Assembly (NCBI RefSeq): GCF_023336895.1
Contig: NZ_JAMBLT010000002.1
Location: 1-64,000, forward strand
DNA length: 64,000 nucleotides
Source of the DNA: Parasutterella secunda
GTDB lineage: Bacteria > Pseudomonadota > Gammaproteobacteria > Burkholderiales > Burkholderiaceae_F
Direction of reading: 5' to 3'
Both the position numbers and the translations under genes were made by a program. The notes beneath the pieces were generated by a model. That model saw only the letters and a program-made list of their open reading frames with translations. It did no database searches and was not told the DNA's origin. The stretch's first letter is position 1. Every line of letters starts with the position of its first letter. Below are positions 45,962 through 53,917 of the stretch, piece by piece.

Positions 45962-46375
45962 ATGAAAAAAATCATTATTCTGATGCTAACTTCGCTCGGT
46001 CTGAGCTCAGTGTGCTGCGCCGGACAATATGGCGACGAACTGGGACGATGCCTTGTTAAAAACGCCTCTGAGGCGGACACAAAAGTTCTTACTCAATGGG
46101 CTTTTGTCACTTTAGGACAAACAAAGGCAGCCCGGGAAATCGCTACGATCAGTCCGCAAGTTACCAGTCGGACAACCTCAAAAGCGCAAACGGTTGTATT
46201 GAGGCTCTTAGGCAAAGATTGTGCGAAAGAAGCCCTTAAAGCAACACTTTACGAAGGCAAGGACGGCATCGGCAACGGCATAAAGAGTGCCGTTACCCAA
46301 CGAATGCAAGCTGAGCTACAAACGCAAACGGTTGATGCCATCATTGAAAAAATGACATCAATTAAGACTCCATAA
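45962..46375 (+). CDS. Exported protein of unknown function
   Basis: A 137-aa protein with signal peptide MKKIIILMLTSLGLSSVCCAG. The mature part is helical, with a Cys in LGRCLVKN and another in GKDCAKEALK that could form a disulfide. Pattern AFVTLGQTKAAREIATISP suggests a small periplasmic helical bundle. AAGGA precedes the ATG. I do not recognise the family. The lyase gene follows after 23 nt. Confidence 0.7.
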   Translation: MKKIIILMLTSLGLSSVCCAGQYGDELGRCLVKNASEADTKVLTQWAFVTLGQTKAAREIATISPQVTSRTTSKAQTVVLRLLGKDCAKEALKATLYEGKDGIGNGIKSAVTQRMQAELQTQTVDAIIEKMTSIKTP

Positions 46376-46398
46376 TCTTTCTTCAACGGAGAAATCTT

Positions 46399-47841
46399 AT
46401 GATTCGCGACGAATTTTATTGGTTAAGCCAAATGAATAAAGCCACTATTATTGCCAATAGTGCGGGCGGTCTATTGAAGCCGCAACTAGCGCATGTTGCC
46501 GCCAAAGCTCTGAAAGAAGTTATCGATAGTGGCAAAGATCCCGCCAACCGTGTTAAGCGCGTCATTGATTTTGAGCCCAAACTTATCGCCGCTGCGGGTA
46601 CCTCCGAAGTAACAGAGATACATGTAGGCCGATCCAGCCAGGATATGCACTCGACTTTCCGTGTCGCGATTATGCGCGACGAAGTCCTCAGTGTGGCTAA
46701 AGGCCTGGAAAGTGTTATCGACGCGCTGCTCGAGCTTGCACGCAATCATCAGGACACCGTCATGCCCTCATACACCAATGGTGTGGCCGCTCAACCAACC
46801 AGTTTTGCCCACTATTTATTAGGGTTTATTGAAGGCTTTAAACGCGATCGTGTCCGTTTGACGCAATTTTTCAGCCGACTGAATTACTGCCCGATGGGTT
46901 CTTGTGTGCTCAATGGCACCGGCTGGCCCCTTAACCGCAAGTTGATGGCTAAATTGTTAGGTTTTCATGCGCCGATTCGCAATGCTTTCGATGCCACGCA
47001 GATTGCCATGGTGGATTTACCGGTCGAATTTGCTCAGATCCAAGCCTCAATTGCGCTTCACATCGGTTCCATGATTGCCGACATCATGGTCCAATATGCC
47101 CAGCCCCGTCCTTGGATTTTGCTCTCTGAAGGCAATGGCAACACATATGTGTCATCGGCCATGCCGCAAAAACGTAATCCCGGATTGTTAATCAGTTGCC
47201 GGGGCAACGCAAGCGACGTTGTCAGTGAAGCTAATCTCGTTATCACTCGCGCTCACAACGTTCCCTCAGGCATGATTGACGGCAAATCCGTCAAAGTGCA
47301 CGCCGCTTTAGCTCAAGAAAGCGTCAAAACGATGGAACGTTTTGTCAAAATTCTCAAAGCGCTTGTTGTCAATAAAGAACGGGCCTTGGAAGAACTTTCA
47401 CTAGATTGGACAGCAAGCCAAGAAATTGCCGATCGTCTGATGAGCGAATACGGCCTACCCTTTAGAGTCGGTCATCATGTCGCCAGCGGCATGGTCAGTT
47501 TCGCCCGAGCCAACGGCATTCTTCCTCTGACCTTCCCCTATAAAGAAATGCAACGCATTTATGCCGAAACTGTTCAAAAGGAAATGCCGGGATTTGCAAC
47601 CGAATGCCCGATGAGTGAAGAAGAATTTAAAGCAAGCCTTGATCCGAGAGAAATCCTCAAGCGGCGCCGCACAGAAGGCAGCGCCAATCCCGAAGAAGTA
47701 AGCAGAATGCTTGCGGAATTAACGTCCGAGATGGCTATTTTGAAAGAACAAACAACGATGCTCGCCGCGGCCATCGATCAATCCATGGCGGACTTGGACA
47801 GTCAGTTTGAACCTTTTTTACAGGAAGTAGAAACGAATTGA
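46399..47841 (+). CDS. Argininosuccinate lyase-like enzyme of the fumarase/aspartase superfamily
   Basis: A 480-aa protein with superfamily signature SSAMPQKRNP at residues 252-261 and EIHVGRSSQDMHSTFR at 74-89, both ArgH-like. The usual catalytic His region YTHLQxAQP reads SYTNGVAAQPTS (near 124-135): the His is Asn. So it may not be a true argininosuccinate lyase, and no argG is nearby. GGAG lies about 8 nt before the ATG. The final stop codon appears to be supplied by the right end of the adjacent IS element (see 47838), so the natural C-terminus may differ. Confidence 0.75.
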   Translation: MIRDEFYWLSQMNKATIIANSAGGLLKPQLAHVAAKALKEVIDSGKDPANRVKRVIDFEPKLIAAAGTSEVTEIHVGRSSQDMHSTFRVAIMRDEVLSVAKGLESVIDALLELARNHQDTVMPSYTNGVAAQPTSFAHYLLGFIEGFKRDRVRLTQFFSRLNYCPMGSCVLNGTGWPLNRKLMAKLLGFHAPIRNAFDATQIAMVDLPVEFAQIQASIALHIGSMIADIMVQYAQPRPWILLSEGNGNTYVSSAMPQKRNPGLLISCRGNASDVVSEANLVITRAHNVPSGMIDGKSVKVHAALAQESVKTMERFVKILKALVVNKERALEELSLDWTASQEIADRLMSEYGLPFRVGHHVASGMVSFARANGILPLTFPYKEMQRIYAETVQKEMPGFATECPMSEEEFKASLDPREILKRRRTEGSANPEEVSRMLAELTSEMAILKEQTTMLAAAIDQSMADLDSQFEPFLQEVETN

Positions 47842-47845
47842 CATC

Positions 47846-47990
47846 CTCCTCGCCGTGAACGGCGAGGATTCCCTACTGTGTCAGTGGCTTACGCCACTGA
47901 TCACTTCGATGGGTTCCTGCTGCTGACCCGCGCCATGGACTGTCTCCATCCGCCGATTCACTTGAGCTCGGCCTACTTCGCCGAGCTCCC
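47846..47990 (-). ncRNA. Probable omega RNA (reRNA) from the tnpB 3' end
   Basis: In IS200/IS605 elements the guide RNA overlaps the tnpB 3' end and right-end hairpins and runs out into flanking DNA. Here the RE hairpin lies 12-33 nt beyond the tnpB stop, so the same RNA is expected; the guide would start at about 47837 with TTCGTTTCTACTTCCTG on the minus strand. This is inference by homology. Confidence 0.4.
47847..47868. repeat. Right-end hairpin of the IS element
   Basis: A 9-bp perfect stem (TCCTCGCCG/CGGCGAGGA) with loop TGAA, six nt inside the presumed element end. Confidence 0.85.
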
Positions 47991-49134
47991 CACAGGCTGA
48001 CATGCGCTGCCCGCGCACCTTTATATTTCTTGCCCCGACCACGTCGGCATTTTCCCGATAGCCACACGCCATACACTTGAAACTCGCCTGGCTCCGTCGG
48101 TTCTCTTTTGACTCATAACCGCATATCGGACAGATCCGCGAGGTGTACTGAGGTGCCACTTTTATCACTTGGCCGCCTCTTTGTTCACACTTCCACTCTA
48201 ATCGTTGGAAAAATTTCCCCCACGCTTGATCCAATATCGCTCGGTTTAAGCCCGATTTTTGACCCACATTATGACCTGGCTCTTCCACCGTCCCGGCCGC
48301 ACTCGCTGTCATGTTCTTTATTCTCAAGTCTTCACGATAGATCACCGCGTGTTTTTTGCTTAAATCCAACGCGACTTTATTAATAAAGTCCTGACGTTTG
48401 TTGCCGATCCGTTGATGCAGTTTCGCAACTTCCCTTTGAGCCTTTCTCCAATTACTGCTGAATTTCTCTTTTCGGGATAGTGATCTTTGCAATTGCGCCA
48501 ATTTCTTCAAATGTTTTTTCAGCGTGTTGCAAGGCGCAATCTGTATTCCGTCCGAGAGCGTGCAAAACCACGCCACTCCCATATCAATCCCAACTTCATC
48601 GCCTTGGTGTACGGGAACTTCTTTTTCGTATTCCGTTTGAATGGAGACGTACCAGCCGTCGGCCTTACGAATAACAGTGATATTTTTCGCTTTGCCTTCA
48701 ATGTATCGGCTGCGTCTGTACTTCACAAAACCGATCCCGGGCAAATAAATCTGCTTGCCGGTTTCATCAATTTTGAATCCTTGCGGATAGCGAAAGGCGT
48801 CATTTGCCCCGTACTTTCTATGGAAAACGGGAAAAGCAGTTCTTCCTGAAAAGAAATTGCGATATGCTCGAGACAGATCCTTCATCGATTGCTGCAGGCA
48901 CTGGGAATAGCATTCTGAGAGCCACAGCATCTCAGGATCTTTTTTCCAATCAGGCAATAAAGCAGAAAGATTCTTATAGGAGGGATGTTTGCCGGTTTTG
49001 TTCTCATATTGCTCTTTAGCCCAACTTAATCCTTTGTTGTAGACGAAGCGGCAGCAACCGGCAAAGCGCGACATCAGACGGGCTTGCCGACCGTTGGGTT
49101 TGAGTTTGAAGAGAAAACCTTGGCGGAACAACAT
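47881..49134 (-). CDS. tnpB: TnpB, RNA-guided nuclease of an IS200/IS605 element
   Basis: A 417-aa protein. The N-terminal HTH/OrfB region starts MLFRQGFLFKLKPNGRQ, and the RuvC-like active site is complete: GIDMGVAWF (Asp about 184), IYREDLRIKNM (Glu) and NADVVGARNI (Asp), with zinc finger CPICGYESKENRRSQAS and FKCMACGY. TnpB is the ancestor of Cas12 and cuts DNA under omega RNA guidance, helping the element persist. The ATG at 49134 matches typical TnpB N-termini. The gene seems intact; convergent with the lyase. Confidence 0.95.
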   Translation of the reverse strand: MLFRQGFLFKLKPNGRQARLMSRFAGCCRFVYNKGLSWAKEQYENKTGKHPSYKNLSALLPDWKKDPEMLWLSECYSQCLQQSMKDLSRAYRNFFSGRTAFPVFHRKYGANDAFRYPQGFKIDETGKQIYLPGIGFVKYRRSRYIEGKAKNITVIRKADGWYVSIQTEYEKEVPVHQGDEVGIDMGVAWFCTLSDGIQIAPCNTLKKHLKKLAQLQRSLSRKEKFSSNWRKAQREVAKLHQRIGNKRQDFINKVALDLSKKHAVIYREDLRIKNMTASAAGTVEEPGHNVGQKSGLNRAILDQAWGKFFQRLEWKCEQRGGQVIKVAPQYTSRICPICGYESKENRRSQASFKCMACGYRENADVVGARNIKVRGQRMSACGELGEVGRAQVNRRMETVHGAGQQQEPIEVISGVSH

Positions 49135-49217
49135 GAGACATGATTTTACGGGAATTGAAAGCAATTTTGCTCCAAAATGGCCCCAACATAGCCAATTGAC
49201 ATTGGCGTTCCTTATAT

Positions 49218-49237
49218 CCCCGCCATTAATGGCGGGG
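49218..49237. repeat. Left-end hairpin of the IS element
   Basis: CCCCGCCATTAATGGCGGGG is a perfect 20-bp palindrome 84 nt upstream of the tnpB start, typical of the left end of IS605-type elements. Confidence 0.8.
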
Positions 49238-49270
49238 CTTTACGGAACTCGCGGTAACTTACGGGTAACT

Positions 49271-49308
49271 AAAAGCCGCGGAGCCATTTAAATCGCCGCG
49301 GCTTTTTT
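49271..49308. terminator. Terminator after the M20 hydrolase gene
   Basis: AAAAGCCGCGG and CCGCGGCTTTT form an 11-bp stem, with A and T runs at either side, so it works for the minus-strand M20 gene and on the plus strand. It lies between the IS left end and the M20 stop. Confidence 0.85.
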
Positions 49309-49322
49309 ATTGCTCTTTGATA

Positions 49323-50627
49323 TTACTTAGCGAGCGTGCGATAGACACAACGGCTCATCAGTTCGAGCGCGTTGGCAAGCGTTTGTTCGTCGAAGTCGAA
49401 GTGGCTATTGTGGTGACCGGCACGAAGGGTGGAACCCACTTGAACATAGGTGCCCTTGCCGCCGGCGGCTTGAACAGTGCTCATGAAGTGAGAATAGTCT
49501 TCGGAAGCGCCGAAGTTTTGTTCTTCGATGACTTCCTTGAAGCAACCCATGTCACGGGCTTCTTCGGCCACAACCTTGGCGACTTCAAGGTCGGACTCAC
49601 CGCTCTTGGTGCCACCCTTGATATCGATGGAATAACCGCAACCCCACATTTCGGCAGCGGCCTTGGCAATACGGCGGACTTCGCCGAACATGTATTCGTC
49701 CAAAGCCGAGGTGATGCCACGGGTTTCCAAAACCAACACAGCCTTCGGCGGAATCACGTTGCGGCCTTCACCGCCATTTAACTTACCGACGGTGATACGG
49801 GTATCACCCTTGCCGGAGCGCGGAATGGCGTGCATGTTAAGCAAAGCCGTGGCAGCCGACAACAACGCGTTCTTACCTTCTTCCGGAGCGTTACCGGCGT
49901 GAGCAGGCACACCGGTAAAGGTAATGTCCGCTTTTGTCGTAGCCAAGAAGTTCTTCGTACCGCAAATGACCTTACCGATGTTATTGGCTTGGAAACCAAT
50001 ATGCATACCGAAGATTTCGTCAACACCGACCACAGCACCGGCCTTTTCCATCGGCATGGCACCGCGAACGCCTTCTTCAGCGGGTTGGAAAATAAAGCGG
50101 ATCTTGCCCTTGAATTGATCACGCATGGAAGCAACAACTTCTGCCAAAGCCAAGCCGATAGCAACGTGACCGTCGTGACCGCAAGCATGCATAGCGCCCT
50201 TATTGACAGAGGCAAAACCTTCGACATTGGGGCGATGGTCGGCGTCAGCGCATTCGGTCACATCGTTGCAGTCCATGTCAAAACGCACAGCAAGGAAAGG
50301 ACCTTCACCGCCAAAGTCCATATCGGCCCAGAAACCGGTCATACCGCCTTCCATCTTGGCCACCAATTCAGGATCAGCGCCTTGAGCAATGGCACGTTCC
50401 ATATGAGCCTTGAGGGCGTCGGCAGAGGGCACACCCATCATGGCTTCACGGCAGACTGCCTTTTCACCCATCGTAATGGTATAACCCAACTGCTGCATCT
50501 TCTTGATAGCCATAGAGGCCGTGCGGAATTCCGTCCAACCGGATTCCGGATGCTTATGCAGGTCACGGCGAACCTTAGCAAGATTGGGGATAAGTTCTTC
50601 AACTTTTTTCTTAAGATCTTGATTCAT
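49323..50627 (-). CDS. M20 family amidohydrolase/peptidase (AbgA-like)
   Basis: A 434-aa zinc hydrolase of the AbgA/hippurate hydrolase group. Metal ligands are in MHACGHDGH (147-154), QPAEEG, EIFGMHIG and HHNSHFDFDEQ; the dimerisation domain sits between. LRRDLHKHPE-type sequence VRRDLHKHPESGWTEFRT is at the start. The length equals that of E. coli AbgA (436), a p-aminobenzoyl-glutamate hydrolase subunit, but abgB is not next to it. AGAGGAG lies just before the ATG. The substrate may be an N-acyl amino acid or peptide. Confidence 0.87.
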   Translation of the reverse strand: MNQDLKKKVEELIPNLAKVRRDLHKHPESGWTEFRTASMAIKKMQQLGYTITMGEKAVCREAMMGVPSADALKAHMERAIAQGADPELVAKMEGGMTGFWADMDFGGEGPFLAVRFDMDCNDVTECADADHRPNVEGFASVNKGAMHACGHDGHVAIGLALAEVVASMRDQFKGKIRFIFQPAEEGVRGAMPMEKAGAVVGVDEIFGMHIGFQANNIGKVICGTKNFLATTKADITFTGVPAHAGNAPEEGKNALLSAATALLNMHAIPRSGKGDTRITVGKLNGGEGRNVIPPKAVLVLETRGITSALDEYMFGEVRRIAKAAAEMWGCGYSIDIKGGTKSGESDLEVAKVVAEEARDMGCFKEVIEEQNFGASEDYSHFMSTVQAAGGKGTYVQVGSTLRAGHHNSHFDFDEQTLANALELMSRCVYRTLAK

Positions 50628-50797
50628 TTGTGCTCCTCTTTGGTCGCGTAAAAATGCGAACTACCAACTAATTATTTTAACTAAATTGACTTTTCACTTT
50701 AATAGAAAGCAATTGTAAAAAGCATCCTTTATCACCGTCCAAATCAGACAAAAAGCACTAACATGATTCAACTGTTATCCTTTTTATGGAGCTTCTA

Positions 50798-51871
50798 ATG
50801 AATAAATACTTCTGTGGTGTGATCGCCTCCTGTGCAATCGCCTTTACCCAACAGGCGCTTGCTTGCACCGGCATCACCCTTCAATCACAAAACGGTGACC
50901 GCGTCACTGCCCGCTCCATTGAATGGGGTTCCTCGGTTTTATCGACCAACTTGGTTGTTGTCCCCCGCGGCCATGCCACTCAAACACAAACTGCCCAAGG
51001 GCCGTCTTTGAGTTATAAAAATACTTGGGGTTATGTCGGATTAAGTATCGAAGATAAAAATTTCGTTGTTGAAGGACTCAATGAAAAAGGACTCTCTGCC
51101 GGTCTCTTTTTCTTTCCCGGCTATGGACTTTATCCTGACTATGACAAAAAACAGCAGGACAAAACCATTTCCGATATGGAATTTGTTGCTTGGGTCTTAG
51201 GTAATTTTGACAGCGTGGCAAACGCCCGAAAAGGAATTTCAGATATACGTCTGTCCGAACGCTATAAGGGAGCCGGTACAGTCCACTACCGCATTGCTGA
51301 TAAATCCGGCGCTCAGATTGTTGTTGAAATTGTCAACGGGGAAATGAAGATTTTCGATAACCCTCTGGGAGTGCTGACCAATTCACCGGGATTTGATTGG
51401 CAAATGACGAACTTAAATAATTACATCAACCTTAAAGCCGGAACGGTGGCACCGGTTGATTGGAACGGAACCGCTCTTCGCTCACCCGGCATCGGCAGCG
51501 GCTTACTTGGTCTGCCCGGTGATATCACCCCTCCCTCTCGTTTCGTCCGGGCTGCTTTCATGGTATCCACGGCTCCTAATCTGAAGAGCGCCGATGAAAC
51601 TGTTTTGTACAGCTTCAAAATTTTAAACGCCTTTGAAATTCCGATCGGTTTGGAAGAGGAAAATAAAGCCAACCCCATAGGACTGCTTTCTGCCACTCAG
51701 TGGAGCAGTGCAACCGATATGACCAACGGGGTGATTTATTACAAAACAATGAATAACGCCCGCATCCGAAGCGTCGACTTAAAAACGATTAACTTCGGAC
51801 AGGTAACTTATCAAAATCTCCCGATTGATAAAGTTAAAAGCGAGCCGATAGAAAAAGTAGTCATTCGCTAA
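50798..51871 (+). CDS. Exported choloylglycine hydrolase family enzyme (bile salt or penicillin V amidase type)
   Basis: A 357-aa N-terminal nucleophile hydrolase. The signal peptide MNKYFCGVIASCAIAFTQQALA ends directly before Cys23 (CTGITLQS), so cleavage would expose the catalytic N-terminal Cys in the periplasm. ARSIEWGSSVLSTNLVVVPRG carries the conserved Arg, with Glu at the usual Asp position; VVEGLNEKGLSAGLFFF is the substrate loop, and GVLTNSPGFDWQMTNL holds the conserved Asn. It cleaves linear amides: conjugated bile salts, penicillin V or acyl-homoserine lactones are all possible. GGAG lies 6 nt before this ATG, favoured over 50786. Confidence 0.87.
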   Translation: MNKYFCGVIASCAIAFTQQALACTGITLQSQNGDRVTARSIEWGSSVLSTNLVVVPRGHATQTQTAQGPSLSYKNTWGYVGLSIEDKNFVVEGLNEKGLSAGLFFFPGYGLYPDYDKKQQDKTISDMEFVAWVLGNFDSVANARKGISDIRLSERYKGAGTVHYRIADKSGAQIVVEIVNGEMKIFDNPLGVLTNSPGFDWQMTNLNNYINLKAGTVAPVDWNGTALRSPGIGSGLLGLPGDITPPSRFVRAAFMVSTAPNLKSADETVLYSFKILNAFEIPIGLEEENKANPIGLLSATQWSSATDMTNGVIYYKTMNNARIRSVDLKTINFGQVTYQNLPIDKVKSEPIEKVVIR

Positions 51872-51942
51872 CCGAAATCACCACGAAATAAATTGAACCA
51901 GCAACAAATTCCGGCAGTCATCGCTGCCGGAATTTGTGCGAG

Positions 51943-52656
51943 TTAATCATTTTTTACTGCTTTGTCGGTTTTTTCTTGGGCAAAAATCCAATCAATAAAT
52001 CCGCCCTTATTTCTCGAGCACACTATCACTTTTCCTTGACCGCGGAATTTCAACACAATCCCCTCACCGGTTATTTGACTATTGACCAATTTGCCGAAAA
52101 GACCGGAATGTGAAGTATTTAAACTCAATTCATAGTCAAGGGAAGCGTCCCAAGCTACCAGATGGCCATTATCCACAATTAAGGATTGTCCTTCCTTGAC
52201 TTCAAGTTCGCGCACGGAACCGAAGCCTGAAACCGCAATCTGACCGCGACCGTCTGTGGCCATCACGAAAAAGCCCCCCGAGTCACCCAAAAACGCGCGT
52301 CCCAAACCCTGGGATTTAACCTCAAGTTCCACCTCTTCGGTGGCTGCCAAAAAGGCACCGTCAGAAACCATGTATTGACGTTCTCCGACATCCAAAATAC
52401 GAATGTCACCGGGAATATTCGGAGCTAACAACACACTCCCCGGTCCTTTTTCGGCTTCCACATATTGTTGGAAAAAGCTTTCATCATTTAAAAGCTTTCG
52501 AGCCAAAGACTTCATGATCCCGCCGCGGCTTCGTCCTTTAAGACTCAAATCGCCATCCATCGCCACCATTGCATTGGATTCAGCCAAAACTTTTTCGCCC
52601 TTCTCAAGGGTAACGCTTAAAAGCGGATCAACACTGCCGGTAATTTCAAAACGCAT
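51943..52656 (-). CDS. TIGR00266/AIM24 family protein
   Basis: A 237-aa beta-rich protein. MRFEITGSVDPLLSVTLEKGEKVLAESNAMVAMD, then GDLSLKGRSRGGI and PGDIRILDV are typical of TIGR00266 (AIM24). Function is unknown; relatives are cytosolic or membrane-associated. The ATG at 52656 has GGA about 9 nt upstream; the longer frame reaches into ygiW. It follows ygiW by 25 nt and is likely in the same operon. Confidence 0.85.
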   Translation of the reverse strand: MRFEITGSVDPLLSVTLEKGEKVLAESNAMVAMDGDLSLKGRSRGGIMKSLARKLLNDESFFQQYVEAEKGPGSVLLAPNIPGDIRILDVGERQYMVSDGAFLAATEEVELEVKSQGLGRAFLGDSGGFFVMATDGRGQIAVSGFGSVRELEVKEGQSLIVDNGHLVAWDASLDYELSLNTSHSGLFGKLVNSQITGEGIVLKFRGQGKVIVCSRNKGGFIDWIFAQEKTDKAVKND

Positions 52657-52681
52657 TTTTTTGTTCCACAAAAACTTAGAC

Positions 52682-53065
52682 TTAACGAGCCGGTTTGGCC
52701 TCAAGCACTTCCAACTCTACCTTCCAATGATCCCGGTCAACCTCAGCCAAAATATCCATAAGGGCATCTTTTGACACGTGTGACCAATTCTTGTCATCAT
52801 CGAGCTCAGTCACAATCGTGTTACCTTTTTCATCAGTAAACTCATACTTATCATGGCTGACCTGACGGGTAAATCGCCCGCGCAAAACAACCAACTGTTC
52901 GTCGTAACTATTTTGCTTGACCTCTTCAATAGATTTCAATGTAGTCAACGCAAAGCCTTGGGGCTGAGCCGATGGCGTTGCATTAAAACCGCTAGGCGAT
53001 TGTGCCAACACAGCCAATGGCATCGCCAAAGCACAAAGCGCAACTGCAACGACTGTTTTTTTCAT
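52682..53065 (-). CDS. YgiW/YdeI-family OB-fold stress protein, periplasmic
   Basis: A 127-aa protein. Signal peptide MKKTVVAVALCALAMPLAVLAQ is followed by a BOF (DUF388) OB-fold: SYDEQLVVLRGRFTRQVSHDKYEFTDEKGNTIVTELDDD. In E. coli ygiW lies beside qseBC and is controlled by QseB; here it is likewise divergent from a QseBC-like system. CGGAG precedes the ATG at 53065. Confidence 0.87.
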   Translation of the reverse strand: MKKTVVAVALCALAMPLAVLAQSPSGFNATPSAQPQGFALTTLKSIEEVKQNSYDEQLVVLRGRFTRQVSHDKYEFTDEKGNTIVTELDDDKNWSHVSKDALMDILAEVDRDHWKVELEVLEAKPAR

Positions 53066-53113
53066 AATTTCTCCGAAAACTTTTTTATCTTGCCCGCAAG
53101 TGTACCTGGTTAA

Positions 53114-53153
53114 ACTTAGAGCAAACATAGAGAAAACTTAGCCGTTCCTAAGT
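53114..53153. promoter_or_regulatory. Possible operator between ygiW and the two-component system
   Basis: Direct repeats of ACTTAG at 53114 and 53136 (22 bp apart, two turns) and an inverted CTAAGT at 53148-53153, which forms ACTTAG-N6-CTAAGT. OmpR/PmrA-type regulators bind such direct repeats (PmrA box CTTAA-like). Binding is inferred. Confidence 0.45.
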
Positions 53154-53230
53154 CAGAGCAACCAAATGCAAAATCACTCACACCTTCGGCCTGACTCACC
53201 TACAATAAAAACTATGTGTGAGGTTCTGAA

Positions 53231-53917
53231 ATGAGAATTTTATTGGTTGAAGACGATCCGATGATCGCGCAGGCTATTAAAGGCGCATTAGGCGACGAGA
53301 TGTATACCGTCGAACAGGTCGCCAATGGTCGCGATGCCTTAATGATGCTCTCTGTCAATGAGTACGGCTTTTTGCTATTGGATCTGGGCTTACCCGGAGT
53401 AGACGGTATGACGGTGTTGCGCACACTGAGAGCTAATGCAGAAGGACAGAAGAAAAATATCCCGGTGATTATTCTCACTGCCAGAGACGGATTGGATGAT
53501 CGACTGGAGGGACTGGATGCCGGAGCGGATGACTATCTGGTTAAGCCTTTCCATATGAGTGAGCTTCTTGCCCGAATCCGTGCTGTTTTGAGACGCAAAA
53601 ACCAAACAACAGAAAATGCTTTAACAAACGGTCTGGTCACCGTCAATGTTTCTGAAAAAACCGCTACGGTGGCTGGCGACTCAACCCCCATTGTCTTATC
53701 AAGACGCGAATACGCGCTTTTGGCGGCTCTGTTGGCCAGACCCGGCACAATCCTTTCCCGCAGACGCATTGAAGAGCGTATCTATGAGCCCGGAGAGGAA
53801 CCGGAAAGCAACGCCGTCGAATATTTGATTCATTCATTGAGAAAAAAACTGGGACCAAGTGTTATTAAAAATGTCCGGGGATTGGGTTGGATGGTAGAGA
53901 AAGGATCCTCGCAATGA
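53231..53917 (+). CDS. OmpR-family response regulator, QseB/PmrA-like
   Basis: A 228-aa response regulator. Receiver: LLVEDDPMIAQ, phospho-acceptor Asp51 in LLLDLGLPGVDG, Lys in DYLVKPF. The winged-HTH DNA-binding domain is at the C-terminus (LSRREYALLAALLARPGTILSRRRIEERIY, VEYLIHSLRKKLG). The pattern fits the QseB/PmrA/TctD branch. ATGA overlap with the kinase gene and neighbouring ygiW support a QseBC-like role. Confidence 0.93.
   Translation: MRILLVEDDPMIAQAIKGALGDEMYTVEQVANGRDALMMLSVNEYGFLLLDLGLPGVDGMTVLRTLRANAEGQKKNIPVIILTARDGLDDRLEGLDAGADDYLVKPFHMSELLARIRAVLRRKNQTTENALTNGLVTVNVSEKTATVAGDSTPIVLSRREYALLAALLARPGTILSRRRIEERIYEPGEEPESNAVEYLIHSLRKKLGPSVIKNVRGLGWMVEKGSSQ

Larger units (their letters stand above)
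47838..49245 (-). mobile_element. IS200/IS605-family element with tnpB only (no tnpA)
   Basis: It carries one TnpB gene bounded by subterminal hairpins: TCCTCGCCG/CGGCGAGGA at 47847-47868 on the 3' side and a perfect 10-bp palindrome CCCCGCCATT/AATGGCGGGG at 49218-49237 on the 5' side. The right end ...GAGGATGTCAA on the tnpB strand matches the usual end of such elements. There is no Y1 transposase, so it would need one in trans. The left boundary is approximate. Confidence 0.82.

Noticed and set aside
47838-49245. TnpB as part of a CRISPR or defence island
   Set aside because: No direct repeats, cas genes or other defence genes lie around it; the end hairpins show an ordinary IS200/IS605 element.
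49830-50651. A 273-codon open frame opposite the M20 hydrolase gene
   Set aside because: Same reason: the minus-strand frame has all metal ligands of the M20 family, the opposite one is composition-driven.
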